From Glandiceps talaboti (lineage: Eukaryota; Hemichordata; Enteropneusta; Spengelidae): 64,000 bases of DNA. Positions within the stretch are counted from its first letter, which is position 1. Each line of letters starts with the position of its first letter. Under the pieces are notes generated by a model. That model had not been told where the DNA came from, did not search any database, and saw only the letters and a list, made by a program, of their open reading frames with translations. Shown here one piece after another: positions 62,086-64,000 of this stretch. The DNA is taken from positions 19,172,151-19,236,150 of the forward strand of contig NC_135563.1 of NCBI RefSeq assembly GCF_964340395.1, written 5' to 3'. The position numbers and the translations under genes are program-made.

Positions 62086-62343
62086 AGATACTGACTGATG
62101 CCATCTCGGTTATATATAATCTGTGAAATTCACTTTAGTACTAGACTCACTGAACACATTTTTAGTTGGTTTCACTATGTGTTAGTCATTATGATATATA
62201 TATATATCTCTTTTTTAAACTTTCAACACTTGATTGGAAATAACACCACAACATCAAGAGGAGGTGGAAAAATTCATCTAGATAGTCTATGTTGTGTTCA
62301 CTGCTGGGGACATCCATTCTTGACAGACAATGATTCTTGTATC

Positions 62344-62767
62344 CTATTGTTGATATTCTGACTTGATAAACTTAGCAATAGTGTTTAATTGGATGTTTGA
62401 TGTTCCTTCATATATTGTTCCTGAAATTAAAGATAAAAATATACAGGGATTAATTCCATTCTTATATCACAGATGTACATGTATATATGTCTATCATCCT
62501 CTGACAACAAAATGTCTCCATGAATATTGGATCTGTTCGGTGTTTCATCTTTGTCAAAACTGACCTCTGTCAAAAAATGGGGTACTATGAACAAAGTTTT
62601 AGCACACAAAACATTTAGTAGAAAGAAAGTTTTTGATATCTAGGTCCCACTTTATTTTAACTATACAAAATCAATTTCTGATTGCATGGTACTTATAGCA
62701 ACATCACTTTAGTAAGTTTATGTTGTGATTGCCGTAAACAACTCTCTCTTTATTATCTGCGGTTATT

Positions 62768-62822
<55 letters not shown>

Positions 62823-63902
62823 AGTGTGTGTGTGTGTATGTGTGTGTGTGTGTGTCTGTGTGTGTGTGTGTGTCTGTGTGTGTGGGGGGGGGGGTGTAAC
62901 ATAATGATGAAAGTAACATACACATTAGTCAAATGATACCTAATACTCTACTGGTACTTACCAACTTTACAATCTCTATAAAACTTTTCCAATGGATAAT
63001 CTTTGGTATAGCCAACACCACCCATCCAGTCAATACACTTAGACGTTACCCGGGATGCAGTCTGAAAGTGTCCATTGTATAAACATTATGAGTTCAAATT
63101 ATCAAATGTTATCAACACATTCTCTAATGATAAATTCATACTGGTATTCTTTTGTGCCAAGAGTAATCCCTGAATGGAACTTTTTACCCTTGAACATTAG
63201 GGAGGTATCATCCAGTACAGCTTTTAATCAGTGCTTACAAACCCTAGATGTCATGTCAATGGTCCAATATGTATGTTCATTATTACTAAGTTGCTACCAG
63301 CTTCAGTATTTATGTATCTGTATATGTGATAATCTGTTTGTTTTTTATATTTACACAGTATTCTTCAGTATTGTGGTAAGTTTTTTACATACCTCTGAAG
63401 CCAGATACTTTGCCATAGCAGCTTCTTTAGTGAATGCCATTCCAGCATCTTTCAATCTAGCTGCATTGTAAGTCATTAATCTTGCCGATTCTAACTGAAT
63501 CACTGCCTGTGATATCTGATGATTCATTGACTATGGTGGAAGGAAAAAACATTTATACAAAGATATAACAAAGATTTATTGTTATACATTTTACCTCATT
63601 TAACATCATAGCTTTATTAAACAATGTGAATTCACAAGGTATCTTTTCCCTTAGTAAACTTGTGATATTTTGCATTTGTATGTTCACACATGTAAGTTGT
63701 CTGTATTGACTTTGCATCATTTGTATAAGGTATCTTTCTCACGGTTCAAATCAATCAATGTTTACTATCTTATCAGACTTGCTATTGATACAAAAAATCA
63801 ATATATGTTTACCTGGAAATCAAAGATACTGTGTCCAAACTGCTTCCTGTCCAGTGTGTATGGGATCACACAATCCAAGGCACCTTGTGTTATACCAATC
63901 AT
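62344..63902 (-). CDS. ACADSB: Short/branched-chain acyl-CoA dehydrogenase, C-terminal part (4 exons)
   Basis: Mitochondrial flavoprotein that oxidises 2-methylbutyryl-CoA and isobutyryl-type CoA esters in isoleucine and valine breakdown. In-window exons in coding order are 63902-63813, 63530-63393, 63061-62962 and 62420-62344: 405 nt, 134 aa and the stop. The protein runs from [10 protein letters not shown] through [45 protein letters not shown] and [15 protein letters not shown], ending in EYQQ. The catalytic base is the Glu of IYEG, and [10 protein letters not shown] is the ETF/FAD-side motif. Sequence fits ACADSB better than ACADS ([17 protein letters not shown]). The N-terminal two thirds, with the transit peptide, lies beyond the window end. 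Phases agree at every join. Confidence 0.92.
62770..62894. repeat. (TG)n with terminal G run, in the last ACADSB intron
   Basis: About 110 nt of TG with TATG and TCTG variants ending in a run of about 10 G. Confidence 0.95.
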
Positions 63903-64000
63903 CTGATGTGGAACAAGCATCAATATCATACTATCATAAGCTGTTCAGTAAGACAAAAGATTGTATAGTTTCGCCACTGAGGGAGCTATTCAAATCGAAT
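63903..64000 (-). other. ACADSB intron sequence to the window end
   Basis: Upstream of the exon ending at 63902 (minus strand) only intron-like sequence remains; the next exon is outside the window. Confidence 0.6.

Larger units (their letters stand above)
59310..62343. other. Interval between the SDR and ACADSB genes
   Basis: Two convergent genes flank this stretch, so both 3' untranslated regions lie here. Apart from an ACAT array, a roughly 60-bp tandem repeat and one interspersed repeat copy, I see nothing coding. A minus-strand AATAAA at 61930-61935 might end the ACADSB transcript. Confidence 0.45.

Overview
This is a eukaryotic, AT-rich window from an animal, not a bacterial one. Genes are split by many GT-AG introns, intergenic space is wide, and microsatellites are dense: ACAT, CT, TG, TA, TTCTA, TGTTG and GGT/GAT arrays. 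The gene set (Cys-loop ligand-gated channel, N-acetylglucosamine kinase, haspin kinase, Toll-like receptor, C-factor-like dehydrogenase, short/branched-chain acyl-CoA dehydrogenase) is that of a bilaterian. The Toll-like receptor has two cysteine clusters and a Toll-style TIR domain. That arrangement is usual in protostomes and is also found in some invertebrate deuterostomes. A marine invertebrate, perhaps a lophotrochozoan, is the best guess; the species cannot be fixed from the sequence.

Layout. 515-8169 (+): a six-exon nicotinic-acetylcholine-receptor-like subunit, 466 aa. 8170-28879: about 20 kb of mostly repeats, with two weak signals of coding: exon-like pieces at 12434-18220 that chain in phase and vaguely resemble a sialyltransferase, and a 48-codon membrane-protein ORF on the minus strand at 26889-27035. 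28880-37196 (-): a complete ten-exon N-acetyl-D-glucosamine kinase, 347 aa. 37197-40649: intergenic, with a foldback transposon that has a 7-bp target duplication, and old minisatellites. 40650-56158 (-): a complete ten-exon haspin gene, 831 aa. Its 8.6-kb first intron carries a complete, single-coding-exon Toll-like receptor on the opposite strand (51462-54629, +, 1055 aa). 57570-59309 (+): a three-exon SDR of the C-factor type, 261 aa, head to head with haspin. 62344-63902 (-): the last four exons of an ACADSB-type acyl-CoA dehydrogenase; its 5' part lies beyond the right edge.

The genes form no pathway or operon. NAGK (amino-sugar salvage), haspin (mitotic histone H3 kinase), TLR (innate immunity), the SDR and ACADSB (branched-chain amino-acid breakdown) are ordinary neighbours. 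What stands out is the architecture: a receptor gene nested antisense in a mitotic kinase intron, a CT microsatellite that serves as the polypyrimidine tract of a splice site, perfect palindromes, and several interspersed repeat families with two to four copies inside the window. I saw no CRISPR array, rRNA or convincing tRNA. All exon joins were made by eye from reading frame, splice consensus and remembered family similarity; no database search was run.
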